Shown in pieces: positions 4,163 through 5,027 of a DNA stretch of 5,027 bases. A program made the translations under genes and the position numbers. Origin of the DNA: Gemmatimonadota bacterium (GTDB lineage Bacteria; Gemmatimonadota; Gemmatimonadetes; Palauibacterales; Palauibacteraceae); NCBI GenBank assembly GCA_013042495.1, contig JABDQB010000109.1, forward strand, positions 1 to 5,027, read 5' to 3'. Each line of letters opens with the position of its first letter. Within the stretch, counting starts at the first letter, position 1. Below the pieces are notes generated by a model. It was not told the DNA's origin and did no database searches. It saw only the letters and a program-made list of their open reading frames with translations.

Positions 4163-5027
4163 TGGCACACGGCCCGGACGATTTGCCGCCAGACATGACC
4201 AACGTGATGCTGGTGAGCGCACACGACTGGTTCGCCTCGGCGCTGCAGGCAGTACTCGAGCCCGAGGGCTTCGTGTTCGCTCGCGTGCGCTCGGCCCGCG
4301 TGGCGGTCCGCGACGCGTCGCAGGTGAATCCCGATCTGGTGATTATCGATGAGGGATTGCCGGACATGGACGCCCCCTCACTGGCTTCGTCCCTCGGCCG
4401 TGGCGTGTTGAAGAGAAGCGTGCCGATCCTGGTCTACTCGCCCAATTTCTGGCATGAGAACGAACAGGCCGCGGCCATGCGGGCCGGGGCCTGGGACATC
4501 ATCAAGGAGCCGGTTCGCTCGAACCTCGTGGTTGCGAAGCTTCGGAGGCTACTCGAGATCAAGCAGCTCATCGAGTCGACAGAGCAGGGGTCGCTATCGG
4601 ACATGGCGACGGGTCTCTACAACCTGGCGGGCATGATGCGCATGCTTCGTGTGATGGGCAGCACGGCGCGGCGGCACGGCGCGTCGCTGACCTGCGTCGT
4701 TGTCGGGCCTACTGAGAAGCCGGGACCGGGCTCGCTGGATGCTCTGCGCGAGCGAGCGGCCCGTCTGTGGGGCGAGGGAATCCGCGAATCCGATGCCTGC
4801 GGCTGGGTCGATTCCTCGGAACTCGGGATCGTGGCTTACGGCACCGACGCCGCGGGTGCCACCACGCTCGTCAGACGACTGACGGAGACTACCGCAGAGG
4901 ATCCGACGGCCGAGGGGCTCACTCCCGTGAGCGCCGGTATCGTCGAACTGACGAGCCGTTTCGCCGAGAGCTCGGAAACGGAGGCCCGACAAGTCGCGCC
5001 CATGGCCACGCGAATCGCTGGACTGTC
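4159..5027 (+). CDS. Receiver-like plus degenerate GGDEF protein, partial at right edge
   Basis: There are 289 codons with no stop before the window ends. Residues about 14-137 form a receiver-like fold. The phosphoacceptor position is kept (Asp64 in LVIIDEGLPDMD), as are Ser94 (ILVYS) and Lys116 (AGAWDIIKEP), but the acidic pair is lost, with VSAHD (19-23) where VDDD is usual. Residues about 145-280 align by eye with a GGDEF domain: DMATGLYNLAGMMRML resembles the D-LTGLYNR start, and IRESDACGWVDSSELGIVAYGTD resembles RESD-ARLGGDEFAVLLPGTD. The signature is therefore DSSEL (218-222) in place of GGDEF, and the metal-binding Asp of the first strand is replaced (VVVGPTE). Diguanylate cyclase activity is thus unlikely. 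A binding or scaffold role is possible. The start overlaps the sugar transferase stop by 4 bases (ATGA), pointing to coupled expression and perhaps control of glycan synthesis, which is inference. Confidence 0.82.
   Translation, partial: MMAHGPDDLPPDMTNVMLVSAHDWFASALQAVLEPEGFVFARVRSARVAVRDASQVNPDLVIIDEGLPDMDAPSLASSLGRGVLKRSVPILVYSPNFWHENEQAAAMRAGAWDIIKEPVRSNLVVAKLRRLLEIKQLIESTEQGSLSDMATGLYNLAGMMRMLRVMGSTARRHGASLTCVVVGPTEKPGPGSLDALRERAARLWGEGIRESDACGWVDSSELGIVAYGTDAAGATTLVRRLTETTAEDPTAEGLTPVSAGIVELTSRFAESSETEARQVAPMATRIAGL

Noticed and set aside
4163..4178. TGGCAC inside the start of the last gene as an internal sigma-54 promoter
   Set aside because: The -12 part reads CCGGA, without GC at the right place, and it lies inside coding sequence.
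4159..5027. Active diguanylate cyclase
   Set aside because: The signature position reads DSSEL and the first-strand metal ligand is absent, so a catalytic call would be wrong although the fold similarity remains.

Overview
This is a window from a high-GC bacterium. It carries a sigma-54-linked two-component system, followed by an exopolysaccharide-type sugar transferase operon. A lipoprotein signal peptide on the left gene, an NtrB/NtrC-like pair and a near-consensus -24/-12 promoter together suggest a Gram-negative, sigma-54-using lineage. The style of the kinase and the sugar transferase reminds me of Gemmatimonadota, Acidobacteriota or deltaproteobacterial-type genomes. That placement is an impression and has not been tested.

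Layout: (1) 1-161, minus strand, is the 5' end of a lipoprotein gene that runs off the left edge. (2) 162-445 is a divergent intergenic region holding the 5' signals of the lipoprotein and kinase genes. (3) 446-1753, plus strand, is a membrane histidine kinase with almost no periplasmic part and an Arg-rich insertion in its ATP-binding domain. (4) 1750-3114, plus strand, is an NtrC-family sigma-54 activator that overlaps the kinase gene by 4 bases (ATGA). (5) 3115-3304 is a regulatory intergenic region with a near-perfect sigma-54 promoter (3247-3262) and a dyad about 110 bp upstream of the predicted transcription start. (6) 3305-4162, plus strand, is a polyprenyl-phosphate sugar-1-phosphate transferase, the enzyme that starts lipid-linked glycan assembly. 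(7) 4159-5027, plus strand, again with a 4-base ATGA overlap, is a receiver plus degenerate GGDEF protein cut by the right edge.

Likely circuit (inference): the kinase phosphorylates the activator at Asp51. The activator binds the dyad and drives sigma-54 RNA polymerase at 3247-3262. This turns on the sugar transferase and, by translational coupling, the degenerate REC-GGDEF protein plus whatever follows it. The two most interesting points are this compact local circuit, in which a sigma-54 activator sits directly upstream of a sigma-54 promoter for a glycan-initiating enzyme, and the coupling of that enzyme to a signalling protein whose receiver acidic pocket and GGDEF active site both look lost. 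I see no RNA genes, mobile elements or CRISPR arrays.
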